Positions 50,696 through 59,812 of a DNA stretch of 64,000 nt are shown here, piece after piece. Each line of letters opens with the position of its first letter. Position 1 is the stretch's first letter. The notes under the pieces were generated by a model. It saw nothing but the letters and a program-made list of their open reading frames with translations, was not told where the DNA came from and searched no databases. Origin of the DNA: Timonella corticicola (lineage in GTDB: Bacteria > Actinomycetota > Actinomycetes > Actinomycetales > Cellulomonadaceae); the NCBI RefSeq assembly GCF_042683685.1, contig NZ_JBHUOP010000001.1, positions 620,001 through 684,000 on the forward strand, given 5' to 3'. The position numbers and the translations under genes are program-made.

Positions 50696-51552
50696 TTTTC
50701 GAACTGGTCACTTTTGTAGTACTCACGACAACAGAAGCTAACGCGGATACTGAACTGATGGCGCAGTTCGTGGGCGGAAGCGCTACTGTGAGCAGTTCTG
50801 TGCAAGAGAGCATTGCGCGTACAAATACGAGTAACGGGCCAGATGCTGTCAGCACAAGCGAGTCTAGTAGGTCGCCTACGACGCGGGTTGAGCGGGTTCC
50901 TGGGTGTCCTGCCGGACTTGAACCGGGCAGTTGTGAAGGCCAAATCGCAACGATGCGGTTAACGTGTCCAGATGATTTTGTGGTTCAAAACCACACCGTG
51001 ATCACCTATGATCTTGCCAGCGGTGAGGAGTTATCGCGTAGGTATGTGCCAGGGTATTGCCCCCAAGACCCCATCGAGAACAATACGCCAGTAGTTACGG
51101 TCAGTCTTGAGGATTTCCAACGCCTGCCCCTCAAGGGCTCAGGGATCACGGTCCACCCCGATGTGGAGTACTACTACGTGAACCTACCGGTCCGGTTCTA
51201 CTCTGAGAACACACCACAAGTGCTATCCACCGACATACTAGGTACACACGTACTGGTGGAGGCAACCCCATCGTCATATATGTGGGACTACGGTAACGGG
51301 GAGAGCAGTGGTCCACTATTACCTGCCGCCCGTCCAGGGTTTTCCGGGAGGGTGGACTACACGTACAAGAAATCCACCTACTACGACATTGGGTTGACCA
51401 CCTCGTGGACAGGGCGTTATTCAACCGATGGTGGAGTTACCTGGCAAACGATCCCAGGGACAGCCACCACGACAGAGACCTTCGAGCAGTTGCCGATAGC
51501 CGAGTCCATCCCACTCCTGGTGAAACCACAAGTAAAAACCGACCAGAACTGA
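50692..51552 (+). CDS. Predicted exported protein with PKD-like C-terminus
   Basis: I do not know its function. The 286-residue product starts with a short hydrophobic segment ending ANA-D that could be a signal peptide. A Ser/Thr-rich stretch follows, then cysteine-containing segments (GCPAGLEPGSCEG; RLTCPDDF; YCPQDP). The C-terminal domain (about 185-260) contains MWDYGNGESSG and VDYTYKKSTYYDI, resembling the PKD fold (WDFGDG ... HTY). Overlap with the DUF6318 lipoprotein gene shows the two belong together, presumably as a surface pair. A very strong terminator follows. Confidence 0.7.
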   Translation: MIFELVTFVVLTTTEANADTELMAQFVGGSATVSSSVQESIARTNTSNGPDAVSTSESSRSPTTRVERVPGCPAGLEPGSCEGQIATMRLTCPDDFVVQNHTVITYDLASGEELSRRYVPGYCPQDPIENNTPVVTVSLEDFQRLPLKGSGITVHPDVEYYYVNLPVRFYSENTPQVLSTDILGTHVLVEATPSSYMWDYGNGESSGPLLPAARPGFSGRVDYTYKKSTYYDIGLTTSWTGRYSTDGGVTWQTIPGTATTTETFEQLPIAESIPLLVKPQVKTDQN

Positions 51553-51621
51553 GCCTGGTGAATTTTGCTCCGCCGCGGATGCATCATAAAGTTCTTCGAT
51601 CAAGACTGGCGTGTCATATAC

Positions 51622-51663
51622 AACAGGGTGGGCCGGTTCGGTTACGAACCGGCCCACCCTGTT
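51622..51663. terminator. 19-bp perfect hairpin terminator
   Basis: Inverted repeat 51622-51640 with 51645-51663 and a 4-nt loop, AA at the left and TT at the right edge. It lies between the exported-protein gene (+) and tkt (-), and should stop transcription from both sides. Confidence 0.92.
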
Positions 51664-51693
51664 TATTCGTCGTCAAGAGAAGCTGATGACCTA

Positions 51694-53814
51694 TCAGGCC
51701 TTAGCTGCCGCGATCGAGTCCTTTGCCGCTGAGGCGACAGCCTCGGCAGTGAAGCCAAACTCGCGGAACAGCGTGTTTGCGTCAGCCGATGCGCCGTAGT
51801 GCTCGATCGAGATCGAACGACCAGCGTCACCAACAAACTCACGCCAACCCAACGCCAACCCGGCCTCAACGGAAACACGAGCCTTCACAGCGGAAGGAAG
51901 CACGGATTCCCTGTACTCGTCGGACTGAGCGTTGAACCACTCAACCGAAGGCATCGAGACGACACGAGCCTGAATGCCCTCGGCAGCAAGCTGCTCACGA
52001 GCAGCAACTGCGAGCTGAACCTCAGAACCCGTACCGATCAGAATGACATCTGGAGTACCATCAGCATCGATGAGGGTGTAACCACCCTTCGCCACGAACT
52101 CGGCAGAGGCGAACTCGGTGGCGGTGGCAGCACCTGCGCCACGCTCGAATGTTGGGATGTTCTGACGGGTCAGGATGATACCGGCTGGGCGGTTCGTGGT
52201 TTCAATGATGGTCTTCCACGCCTGGGCAACCTCGTTAGCATCACCTGGGCGGACAACATCGAGACCGGGAATCGCACGGAGCGCAACAAGGTGTTCGATT
52301 GGCTGGTGGGTAGGACCGTCTTCACCGACACCGATCGAGTCGTGCGTCCACACGAAGATCGATGGGATCTCCATGAGCGCAGCCAAGCGAACGGACGGAC
52401 GCATGTAGTCCGAGAATACGAGGAACGTTCCACCGTAGGCACGAGTGCCACCGTGCAGGACGATTCCGTTCAGGATCGCACCCATGGCGTGCTCGCGGAT
52501 ACCGAAGTGAAGGGTACGGCCGTACTTGTTGCCCTTCCATACTGCGGTTGAGCGGTGCTCAGGGATGAACGACGGCTCGCCGGCCATGGTGGTGTTGTTC
52601 GAACCTGCAAGGTCTGCCGAACCACCCCAGAGTTCTGGAAGTACCGGTGCGAGAGCAGCCAGTACCTTTCCGGAAGCAGCACGAGTCGCAACAGCAGAGC
52701 CCGCCTCGAACACGGGGAGAACCGAGTCCCAGCCTTCTGGAAGCTCACGCTTGGTAATACGCTCAAGCAGTGCGAAGTTATCTGGGTTGGCGGCTTTCCA
52801 TGCCTCGAACGCGGCATCCCAGGCGGAACGTTCCTCAGCCTGACGGGATGCAACAGCGCGGGTGTATTCGAGGATCTCAGCGTCAATCTCGAAGGACTTC
52901 TCCGGGTCGAGGCCAAGGGCAGCCTTCAGACCAGCAACCTCTTCGCCGCCCAGAGCAGAACCGTGGATACCACCGGTGTTCTGCTTCTTTGGCGAAGGCC
53001 AACCGATGATGGTGCGAAGCGCAATGATAGAAGGCTTGTCTGTGGCCTCGTTTGCCGCCTGGATTGCCGCGTGCAGAGCCTCTACGTCTTCGGAGTATTG
53101 CGCGCCACCATTGGTCCAGTCAACGCGTTGTACGTGCCAGCCGTACGCCTCGTAACGCTTGAGAACGTCCTCTGAGTAGGACACGTCGGTGTCGTCTTCG
53201 ATTGAGATGTGGTTCTGGTCGTAGATGACCACAAGATTGCCAAGTTCCTGGTGGCCAGCGAGGGAGGAAGCCTCGGAGGTGACACCCTCCTGGAGGTCAC
53301 CGTCGCCTGCGATCACGTAGACGTTGTGGTCGAAAACAGATTCTCCGTCAGCGGTCTCTGGGTCAAACAGGCCGCGCTCACGGCGTGCTGCCATAGCCAT
53401 ACCGACTGCGGACGCCAGACCGGAGCCTAGGGGACCGGTCGTGATTTCGACACCTGCGGTGTGCCCGAACTCCGGGTGACCTGGAGTCTTCGAACCCCAC
53501 GTACGCAGCGCTGCGATGTCTTCCATCTCGAGGCCGTAACCTGCGAGGAACAACTGTAGGTAGATGGTCAGCGAGGAGTGTCCAGCCGACAATACGAATC
53601 GGTCGCGTCCTACCCAGTTTGGGTCACTTGGGTCATGGCGCATGACCTTCTGGAACAGGAGGTAGGCTGCGGGTGCCAGCGAGATCGCGGTTCCTGGGTG
53701 GCCGTTGCCGACCTTCTCTACTGCGTCTGCGGCGAGAGCCTTGATGGACTTTACGGCGCGGTCATCCAACTCCGACCACTCGAATGTCTTAACTGCAGGG
53801 GTGAAAGCGTTCAC
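51694..53814 (-). CDS. tkt: Transketolase
   Basis: Thiamine-diphosphate enzyme of the non-oxidative pentose-phosphate pathway. The 706-residue protein has GNGHPGTAISLAP, the TPP motif starting GDGDLQEG at residue 170 and ending near DQN, and the pyrimidine-domain block FGIREHAMGAI. DRFVLSAGHSS and HDSIGVGEDGPTHQPIE carry catalytic histidines. GTG at 53814 has GAGGATC just upstream. Codon use is of the highly expressed type. The partner transaldolase gene is not adjacent. Confidence 0.97.
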   Translation of the reverse strand: MNAFTPAVKTFEWSELDDRAVKSIKALAADAVEKVGNGHPGTAISLAPAAYLLFQKVMRHDPSDPNWVGRDRFVLSAGHSSLTIYLQLFLAGYGLEMEDIAALRTWGSKTPGHPEFGHTAGVEITTGPLGSGLASAVGMAMAARRERGLFDPETADGESVFDHNVYVIAGDGDLQEGVTSEASSLAGHQELGNLVVIYDQNHISIEDDTDVSYSEDVLKRYEAYGWHVQRVDWTNGGAQYSEDVEALHAAIQAANEATDKPSIIALRTIIGWPSPKKQNTGGIHGSALGGEEVAGLKAALGLDPEKSFEIDAEILEYTRAVASRQAEERSAWDAAFEAWKAANPDNFALLERITKRELPEGWDSVLPVFEAGSAVATRAASGKVLAALAPVLPELWGGSADLAGSNNTTMAGEPSFIPEHRSTAVWKGNKYGRTLHFGIREHAMGAILNGIVLHGGTRAYGGTFLVFSDYMRPSVRLAALMEIPSIFVWTHDSIGVGEDGPTHQPIEHLVALRAIPGLDVVRPGDANEVAQAWKTIIETTNRPAGIILTRQNIPTFERGAGAATATEFASAEFVAKGGYTLIDADGTPDVILIGTGSEVQLAVAAREQLAAEGIQARVVSMPSVEWFNAQSDEYRESVLPSAVKARVSVEAGLALGWREFVGDAGRSISIEHYGASADANTLFREFGFTAEAVASAAKDSIAAAKA

Positions 53815-54296
53815 CGATCCTCATTCCTTCCGGCGACAGGCCGGAACTCATTGCGTAAACCAGCCGCAACGCTTAGTGCGCAAGGGCCTTCAAGTTCAGT
53901 CGTTTCAACGGCACCAGAATAACAAATCTGATTTTATATTCTGCGGCGGTGCTCACGGTTCGAGCGCTTGAATGGATTTCAGCCCTGGCTGCGCTGCCGT
54001 GCGACCGCTAAGTGCTCGCACTTACATGATAGCCCGAGAGACTGTGAAATGTTAACGCTCACATATAGGACTTTCGACCAATCTCACACATGTTCATCGG
54101 CCGCTTCTCAGTCGCGGCAACTAAGATGTAGTGGACAGATGTTCGGATCCCCCCGCCGCATCGCGAGAATATTGGCATTCTTGTGAGCGACCATCCGATC
54201 GACTCGTGGCGCCGCGCGCAATGGTTGATCATGATGATTGCCGTCCGCTGCCGCTGGCATCCGGCCGAACAGGTTTGAGAATGGAACACAGGACGC
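53815..54296. other. Divergent intergenic region between tkt and ctaB
   Basis: About 480 bases with no gene I can support. In many actinobacteria ctaA (heme A synthase) lies beside ctaB; it is absent here. A loose TGTGA-N11-TCACA pair near 54035-54055 does not fit the CRP/GlxR spacing. Two short frames (15 and about 31 codons) have no ribosome sites. Confidence 0.4.
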
Positions 54297-55295
54297 GTGC
54301 AAAACACTGAACCAGCCATCGAGGACTCGCAGATGGCAGGAGCCGCCGACCCTGCGAATGCGCGTGAGGGCGCATCGCGAAAACCGACCGAGAATCGGCT
54401 TGCGAAGACACGCCGTAAGGTCGGTGCATATATCGCATTGACTAAACCACGCGTCATTGAACTTCTCCTCGTGACCACCTTCCCGTCAATGGTTCTCGCC
54501 CAGGGTGGGCTTCCAGACCTGTTGCTTGTGCTCCTCACAATGATCGGTGGAGCGATCGCGGCTGGCGGCGCTGGAGTTCTGAACTGCTACATCGACCGCG
54601 ACATCGATGAGGTCATGAACCGCACCAAGCGTCGTCCGCTCGTGACTGGCGACGTGACCCCCCGTGAAGCGCTCGTCTTCGGTTGGGTTCTATCGATCGT
54701 TTCTCTGGCCTGGTTCTATTTCCTCGTGAACTGGCAGTCCGCGGTACTCACCGCCGGTGCGATTGCGATCTACGTTGTCGGTTACACAATCATTCTGAAG
54801 CGTCGCACTGCTCAGAACATCGTGTGGGGTGGCCTCGCAGGTTGCATGCCGGTCTTTATCGGTTGGTCAGCTGTCACTGAGGGATTGAGTTGGGGCGCAC
54901 TCATGCTGTTCCTCGTCATCTTCTTCTGGACCCCTCCGCACTACTGGCCGCTGTCCATGAAGTTCAAGCGTGACTACGCAAACGCTGGCGTCCCGATGCT
55001 TCCTGTTGTTGCGAACGACAAGCGTGTTGCGGTGGAGATGATTCTCTACACCGTGGCCATGATTGCTAGTTCCCTTGGCGTGTACTTCTTCGAGCAGGAC
55101 AAACTCACCCCGATCTATCCGATTGCCGCACTTGTCTTGGGCGTGTGGTTCCTCTGGTCGATCATCGCGATGTACCGCAAGGCCGCCGCAGGGCAAACCC
55201 GCAAGATCGGTGAGATGAAGGTGTTCCACGGTTCAATCACGTATCTGACGCTACTGTTCGTAGTGCTGGCAGTAGACGTCTTCCTGCCGTTCTAG
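54297..55295 (+). CDS. ctaB: Protoheme IX farnesyltransferase (heme O synthase)
   Basis: Adds a farnesyl group to heme B to make heme O for terminal oxidases, in the membrane. The 332-residue protein has about nine helices. The UbiA-type motifs are NCYIDRDIDEVMNRTKRRPL and VFFWTPPHYWPLS-like (IFFWTPPHYWPL), with a conserved DYANAGVPMLP loop. A 40-residue polar N-terminus precedes the first helix. GTG at 54297 follows ACAGGACGC. It implies an aerobic aa3- or bo-type oxidase elsewhere, alongside nitrate respiration. Confidence 0.94.
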   Translation: MQNTEPAIEDSQMAGAADPANAREGASRKPTENRLAKTRRKVGAYIALTKPRVIELLLVTTFPSMVLAQGGLPDLLLVLLTMIGGAIAAGGAGVLNCYIDRDIDEVMNRTKRRPLVTGDVTPREALVFGWVLSIVSLAWFYFLVNWQSAVLTAGAIAIYVVGYTIILKRRTAQNIVWGGLAGCMPVFIGWSAVTEGLSWGALMLFLVIFFWTPPHYWPLSMKFKRDYANAGVPMLPVVANDKRVAVEMILYTVAMIASSLGVYFFEQDKLTPIYPIAALVLGVWFLWSIIAMYRKAAAGQTRKIGEMKVFHGSITYLTLLFVVLAVDVFLPF

Positions 55296-55306
55296 GACTT
55301 GGACCA

Positions 55307-56284
55307 GTGTCTACGCCGGAGGGGTTAGATCGCGAGTACGCCCGCCATCTACGCACCTATCTGGACCACCTGCTCATCGAGCGAGGCCGCGCACGCAATA
55401 CCGTCAGTTCCTACGAGCGTGACCTCATTCGGTACGGTGAGTTCCTAGCAGGTGCCGGTCTCACGGTCACGAGCGTCCAACGGCAGGACGTTGAACGCCT
55501 GTTGACGCAGGTGCGTGAGCCTGCAACGAAACCGAAGGCACCTCCGCTCAGTCCTGCCTCGGTGGCGCGACTGCTTGCAAGTATTCGTGGTTTCCACCGG
55601 TTCCTTGAGGACGAACGCGTCCGCAACGACGATCCAACAGTTGGACTCAAACCGCCGAAAGCAGGGCAACGGCTTCCCAAGACGCTCACCATTGAGCATG
55701 TTCAACAACTTCTTGAGGCACCCGACCCAGAAACCCCTGCCGGAATGCGTGACCGGGCACTTCTCGAACTGCTCTACTCCACGGGCGCCAGAGTCTCCGA
55801 GGTGATAGATCTCGATGTGGATGCAATGCAGGATGTTCGCGAGCAGTCCGTGGTGCGCTTGTTGGGCAAGGGCAACAAGCAACGTATCGTCCCGGTTGGC
55901 ACGTACGCTCAATCAGCAATCGACGCCTATCTCGTGCGTGCCCGCCCCGTATTGATGGAGAGGGGAAGCGGAACACCAGCTCTCTTTGTGAACTCGCGCG
56001 GTCGCCGTCTTACCCGGCAAAGCGCCTACGGCATCATCAAAGTGTCGGCTGAGCGTTGCGGATTGGCCAATGTTTTCGACATTTCCCCGCACACGCTACG
56101 TCACTCATTCGCCACCCATCTCCTGAACGGTGGTGCTGACGTGCGCGTGGTTCAAGAACTGCTCGGGCATGCCTCGGTGACCACTACCCAGATCTACACG
56201 CACATCACCCAGGATGCACTGCGCGAAGTGTTCATGACCTCGCACCCGCGCGCCACAAACTCGCACTTGCTACGGACAAAGTAG
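55307..56284 (+). CDS. xerD: Site-specific tyrosine recombinase XerD
   Basis: Resolves chromosome dimers with XerC at dif. The 325-residue protein has an N-terminal SAM-like core-binding domain (about 10-105) and a catalytic domain with all active residues: Arg162 (TGARVSE), Lys188 (GKGNK), His262 and Arg265 (HTLRHSFATH), His288 (LGHAS) and Tyr297 (IYTH). GTG 55307 lies 11 bases after ctaB. The following parA–scpA–scpB order identifies this as housekeeping XerD, not a phage integrase. A hairpin (56296-56323) follows. Confidence 0.93.
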   Translation: MSTPEGLDREYARHLRTYLDHLLIERGRARNTVSSYERDLIRYGEFLAGAGLTVTSVQRQDVERLLTQVREPATKPKAPPLSPASVARLLASIRGFHRFLEDERVRNDDPTVGLKPPKAGQRLPKTLTIEHVQQLLEAPDPETPAGMRDRALLELLYSTGARVSEVIDLDVDAMQDVREQSVVRLLGKGNKQRIVPVGTYAQSAIDAYLVRARPVLMERGSGTPALFVNSRGRRLTRQSAYGIIKVSAERCGLANVFDISPHTLRHSFATHLLNGGADVRVVQELLGHASVTTTQIYTHITQDALREVFMTSHPRATNSHLLRTK

Positions 56285-56295
56285 TGCAGCGGAGT

Positions 56296-56323
56296 GTAGG
56301 GGTTTCGCGGAGCGGACCCCTAC
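56296..56323 (+). terminator. Possible xerD terminator hairpin
   Basis: 8-bp stem GTAGGGGT/ACCCCTAC (56296-56303 with 56316-56323, 12-nt loop), 11 bases after xerD. No T-tail. Confidence 0.5.
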
Positions 56324-56459
56324 CGGAGCGTAACGAACGTAGTTCGTGACCAACGGGCATGGCCAGTAGGACTAAACGCAGGTGAAAACGGTTCACAATC
56401 ACACGGCACGATCTGCATGGTTGCGCGGTTTTGACCAGCGAATGTTGTAACGTGAAACG

Positions 56460-57341
56460 GTGACTAACGATTCGTTGTTTGGGATTGGCCCGACCGAGCT
56501 GAAAACGGACCCCGTGGGACGAGAGATCCCGGAGTTCCCCGTACCCGCGCCACTTTCGGTGCACGGTCCCGCCCGCATTATTGCCATGTGCAATCAAAAG
56601 GGTGGCGTTGGCAAGACCACAACAACGATCAACCTGGCCGCGTCGCTCGCCGAGTATGGCCGCAAGGTGCTTATCGTCGACTTTGACCCCCAGGGTGCGG
56701 CTTCGGTCGGTTTGGGCGTGCCTACCCACGAACTCGTGCTGACGGTCTACAACACGCTCATCGACCGCACGGTGGATGTGCACGACGTTATCGTGGGCAC
56801 CTCGGTGCCCAACCTGGACGTCATGCCAGCGAACATTGACCTATCGGCGGCAGAGGTACAGCTCGTCGGTGAGGTGGCACGCGAGTCGATCCTCGCCCGG
56901 GTATTGCGCCCAGTCATCGACGAGTACGACGTGATTCTGGTGGACTGCCAGCCATCGCTCGGGTTGCTCACCGTGAACGCCTTGACAGCTGCCCACGGCG
57001 TGTTGATTCCGCTCGAATGTGAGTTCTTTGCGCTACGCGGTGTCGCCCTGCTCGTCGAAACGATAGAGAAGGTGCGCGACCGATTGAATCCCCGCCTTGA
57101 GGTCGATGGGATCGTCGCCACGATGTTTGACTCGCGCACGCTCCACTCGCGTGAGGTCATTGCCCGTGTGTACGAGGCTTTCGGCGACACCCTCATGCAC
57201 ACCATCATCGGCCGCACGGTGAAGTTCCCAGATGCCTCAGTCGCTGCGGAACCGATCACGAGTTACGCGCCGACCCACGCGGGCGCCCAAGCTTATCGAC
57301 AACTTGCGCGCGAACTCATTGCACGCGGAGACGCTGCCTGA
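56460..57341 (+). CDS. ParA-family ATPase next to scpAB
   Basis: A Soj/ParA-type deviant Walker ATPase. The 293-residue protein has a 38-residue N-terminal extension, KGGVGKTTT at about 47-55, VDFDPQGAAS, and DVILVDCQPSLGLLT as Walker B. No parB follows. This orphan ParA located before scpAB is conserved in actinobacteria and may link chromosome organisation to condensin. GTG 56460 has no Shine-Dalgarno; TAACGT six bases upstream suggests a leaderless mRNA. scpA begins one base after its stop. Confidence 0.88.
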   Translation: MTNDSLFGIGPTELKTDPVGREIPEFPVPAPLSVHGPARIIAMCNQKGGVGKTTTTINLAASLAEYGRKVLIVDFDPQGAASVGLGVPTHELVLTVYNTLIDRTVDVHDVIVGTSVPNLDVMPANIDLSAAEVQLVGEVARESILARVLRPVIDEYDVILVDCQPSLGLLTVNALTAAHGVLIPLECEFFALRGVALLVETIEKVRDRLNPRLEVDGIVATMFDSRTLHSREVIARVYEAFGDTLMHTIIGRTVKFPDASVAAEPITSYAPTHAGAQAYRQLARELIARGDAA

Positions 57342-57342
57342 C

Positions 57343-58263
57343 ATGACGCTGGCTCCGCCGGAACTGTGGGAACCCTCCACGGAGGGCGATCACGACATTG
57401 AGTCAAGTGATGGCTTCCACGTCCACCTCGAAAACTTCTCGGGCCCGTTTGATCTACTGCTTTCCCTGATCGCAAAACATAAACTCGATATCACCGAGAT
57501 CGCCTTAGCACAGGTCACGGACGAGTTTATTGCGTATCTGCGCGCAGCGCAGGACGACAACGACACGGGAGAGGCCCACATCGGTGGGGACTCGTCGAAA
57601 AATTTGGGAATCGCGTCCGAATTCCTGCTGGTGGCTGCTACGCTGCTGGATCTGAAGGCGGCTCGACTGCTTCCCCAGCCGGAAACCGATGACGAAGATG
57701 CGCTCGAATTACTTGAGGCGCGCGATCTGCTGTTCGCAAAGCTCCTGCAATACCGGGCGTTCAAAGAACTTGCCGCAGTGTTCGAAGCACGCATGGAACG
57801 ACAGACGCGTTTTGTGCCGCGAGCGGTTCCGCTGGAACCGCGGTTTGCGGAGGTACTGCCACCGCTCGTGTGGAACATGACCCCTACGAGACTCCACGCG
57901 TTGGCACAGCGGGCGCTCGGCCTCGCCGAGCCGGTGGCGCCGCCCATGGTGCGCACAACGCACCTGCATAATCCGCGGATCTCGATGGCCGATGAAATCC
58001 CGTACGTTCTGGAATTTTTCAGCCATACGCCCGACGCCACGTTCGAAGACCTCACCGCAGACGCAACTGACAATCTACAGGTGGTCATCCGATTCTTGAT
58101 CATGCTCGAGTTCTACCGCGATGCAGTTCTCGAGTTCTCCCAGCCGGACCCGCTCGGCGACATGCACCTGCGGTTTGTGGGGGAGAGCGGCTATGTGCCA
58201 CGGTTTTCCGACGAGTACTCAGGTGCCGTTGCCGCCTCGCGTGATGAGGCGGTTACGCAGTGA
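57343..58263 (+). CDS. scpA: Segregation and condensation protein A
   Basis: Kleisin subunit that bridges SMC heads in bacterial condensin. The 306-residue protein opens with the family block FHVHLENFSGPFDLLLSLIAKHKLDITEIALAQVTDEF and has a C-terminal winged helix. A longer open frame from 57232 overlaps parA and is rejected in favour of ATG 57343. It is co-transcribed with parA and scpB, overlapping scpB by 4 bases. Its SMC partner is not in this window. Confidence 0.93.
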   Translation: MTLAPPELWEPSTEGDHDIESSDGFHVHLENFSGPFDLLLSLIAKHKLDITEIALAQVTDEFIAYLRAAQDDNDTGEAHIGGDSSKNLGIASEFLLVAATLLDLKAARLLPQPETDDEDALELLEARDLLFAKLLQYRAFKELAAVFEARMERQTRFVPRAVPLEPRFAEVLPPLVWNMTPTRLHALAQRALGLAEPVAPPMVRTTHLHNPRISMADEIPYVLEFFSHTPDATFEDLTADATDNLQVVIRFLIMLEFYRDAVLEFSQPDPLGDMHLRFVGESGYVPRFSDEYSGAVAASRDEAVTQ

Positions 58264-58904
58264 GCACATCGCACGAGTTGCTTGCGCAACTCGAGGCCGT
58301 GCTCATGGTGGTCGACGAACCGGTCACCGTGACCGAACTCGCGACCGCGTTGGAACTGGATGAGTCTGACGTTGCAGAGGGGTTGCAGGAACTGGTGAAA
58401 GACTACCGCGGCGAGACCGGTAGTCGAACGCGAGGCTTCGTCCTACGGGAAACCGGCTCGGGCTGGCGCATCTATAGTGCACCCGAACACGACCAGATCG
58501 TCGGCAAATTCGTCACAGCGGGCCGAATGGCGCGACTGTCGCAGGCGGCACTCGAAACCCTCGCGGTCATCGCCTACCGCCAACCAGTGACCCGCGGTCA
58601 GATCGCCATGATCCGTGGCGTCAACGTTGACGGCGTTGTCCGCACCCTCCTGGCACGCGATTTGATCACAGAAACCGGTTTTGACGGCCCAACTGGTGCC
58701 ACCCTGTACAAAACTACGCGATACTTTATGGAGCGGATGGGCATTGAGTCGCTCGACGACCTACCTCTGCTCGCACCTGCACTACCGCCGATCGAAGAGT
58801 CAGCGGAGCTCGAAGAACTCGTGTCGCACCAGATATCGCGCCCGCGCGAACCGGTCGCAGACCCGTTGAGTAACGATCCAGGGCAGGCCCCAGAACAACC
58901 GTGA
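58260..58904 (+). CDS. scpB: Segregation and condensation protein B
   Basis: Winged-helix partner of ScpA in the SMC complex. The 214-residue protein has ALETLAVIAYRQPVTRGQIAMIRGVNVDGVVRTLL, the family signature, followed by TGATLYKTTRYFMERMG. A 40-residue acidic tail is less conserved. GTG 58260 overlaps the scpA stop. Confidence 0.93.
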   Translation: MSTSHELLAQLEAVLMVVDEPVTVTELATALELDESDVAEGLQELVKDYRGETGSRTRGFVLRETGSGWRIYSAPEHDQIVGKFVTAGRMARLSQAALETLAVIAYRQPVTRGQIAMIRGVNVDGVVRTLLARDLITETGFDGPTGATLYKTTRYFMERMGIESLDDLPLLAPALPPIEESAELEELVSHQISRPREPVADPLSNDPGQAPEQP

Positions 58905-58939
58905 ACGGCAGAAGTTCACACGTAGTACAAGGAGAAACC

Positions 58940-59737
58940 ATGGGTTCCACTCGCGGCGGACGCAAGCGGCCACAAGCCGCACCGCAGCAGGCCAACCACG
59001 ATGTCCACGTCGCCGACGGCATTCGCCTGCAAAAGGTACTCGCGGATGCAGGCGTTGGTTCGCGCCGCGTGTGCGAGAACCTGATCGCCGAGGGCCGAGT
59101 CGAGGTTGACGGACAGATCGTGCTGGAACTCGGCGTGCGCGTGGATCCAGCGGTCAACTCAATCGCTGTTGATGGCCTGCCCATCCAGACGGACAAGTCC
59201 AAGATCACGCTCGTCCTGAACAAGCCTGCAAAGGTTGTTTCGGCCATGACCGACCCCGAAGAGCGTCGAACCCTTGCGGACCTCGTGTCGAACCGGCCAG
59301 AGCGCCTGTTCCACGTTGGTCGGCTCGACTACGAGTCCGAGGGCATCATCCTACTCACCAACGATGGCGAGTTGGCCAACCGTCTGTCCCACCCACGCTT
59401 CGAGATCACCAAGACCTACATGGTCACCGTTAAGGGACGCGTGCCAAACGGCGTGGGCTCCAAGATGCTCAAGGGCTTCGAGCTTGAGGACGGTTGGGCG
59501 GAACTCGATCGCTTCAAACTCATCGACTCCACCCCAATGGAATCCCTCATCGAGGTGCAGTTGCACAGCGGACGTAACCGCATCGTGCGCCGCATGTTCG
59601 AGGAGGTTGGTCATCCGGTGACCCGTCTTGTGCGCACCCAGATCGGTCCCATCAAGATCGGTGACCTCAAGCAGGGACGCTACCGGGTACTCGGCAAGAT
59701 CGAGCTCGGATCGCTCATGAAGATCGTGGGAATGTAG
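58940..59737 (+). CDS. rluB: 23S rRNA pseudouridine synthase, RluB family
   Basis: Converts a uridine of 23S rRNA to pseudouridine. The 265-residue protein has an N-terminal basic stretch and an S4 RNA-binding domain (IRLQKVLADAGVGSRRVCENLI). The catalytic Asp is in FHVGRLDYESEGIILLTNDG, and HSGRNRIVRRMFE is conserved. The frame opens at GTG 58901 over the scpB stop, but ATG 58940 has AAGGAG five bases upstream and is chosen. It follows scpB as in most Gram-positives. Confidence 0.92.
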   Translation: MGSTRGGRKRPQAAPQQANHDVHVADGIRLQKVLADAGVGSRRVCENLIAEGRVEVDGQIVLELGVRVDPAVNSIAVDGLPIQTDKSKITLVLNKPAKVVSAMTDPEERRTLADLVSNRPERLFHVGRLDYESEGIILLTNDGELANRLSHPRFEITKTYMVTVKGRVPNGVGSKMLKGFELEDGWAELDRFKLIDSTPMESLIEVQLHSGRNRIVRRMFEEVGHPVTRLVRTQIGPIKIGDLKQGRYRVLGKIELGSLMKIVGM

Positions 59738-59812
59738 TCCAAGCGGTACTCCCTCACGTGCCAGGTCCTCTGAAGGACGGGCATACATAAAATAGGTTTG
59801 AAAGGATAGTTC

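Noticed and set aside
54030..54060. TGTGA...TCACA as a GlxR/CRP operator between tkt and ctaB
   Set aside because: Spacer is 11 bases instead of the required 6.
54297..56284. xerD as a phage integrase marking a genomic island
   Set aside because: All features and the parA-scpAB-rluB-cmk-der context identify the housekeeping chromosome-dimer recombinase.
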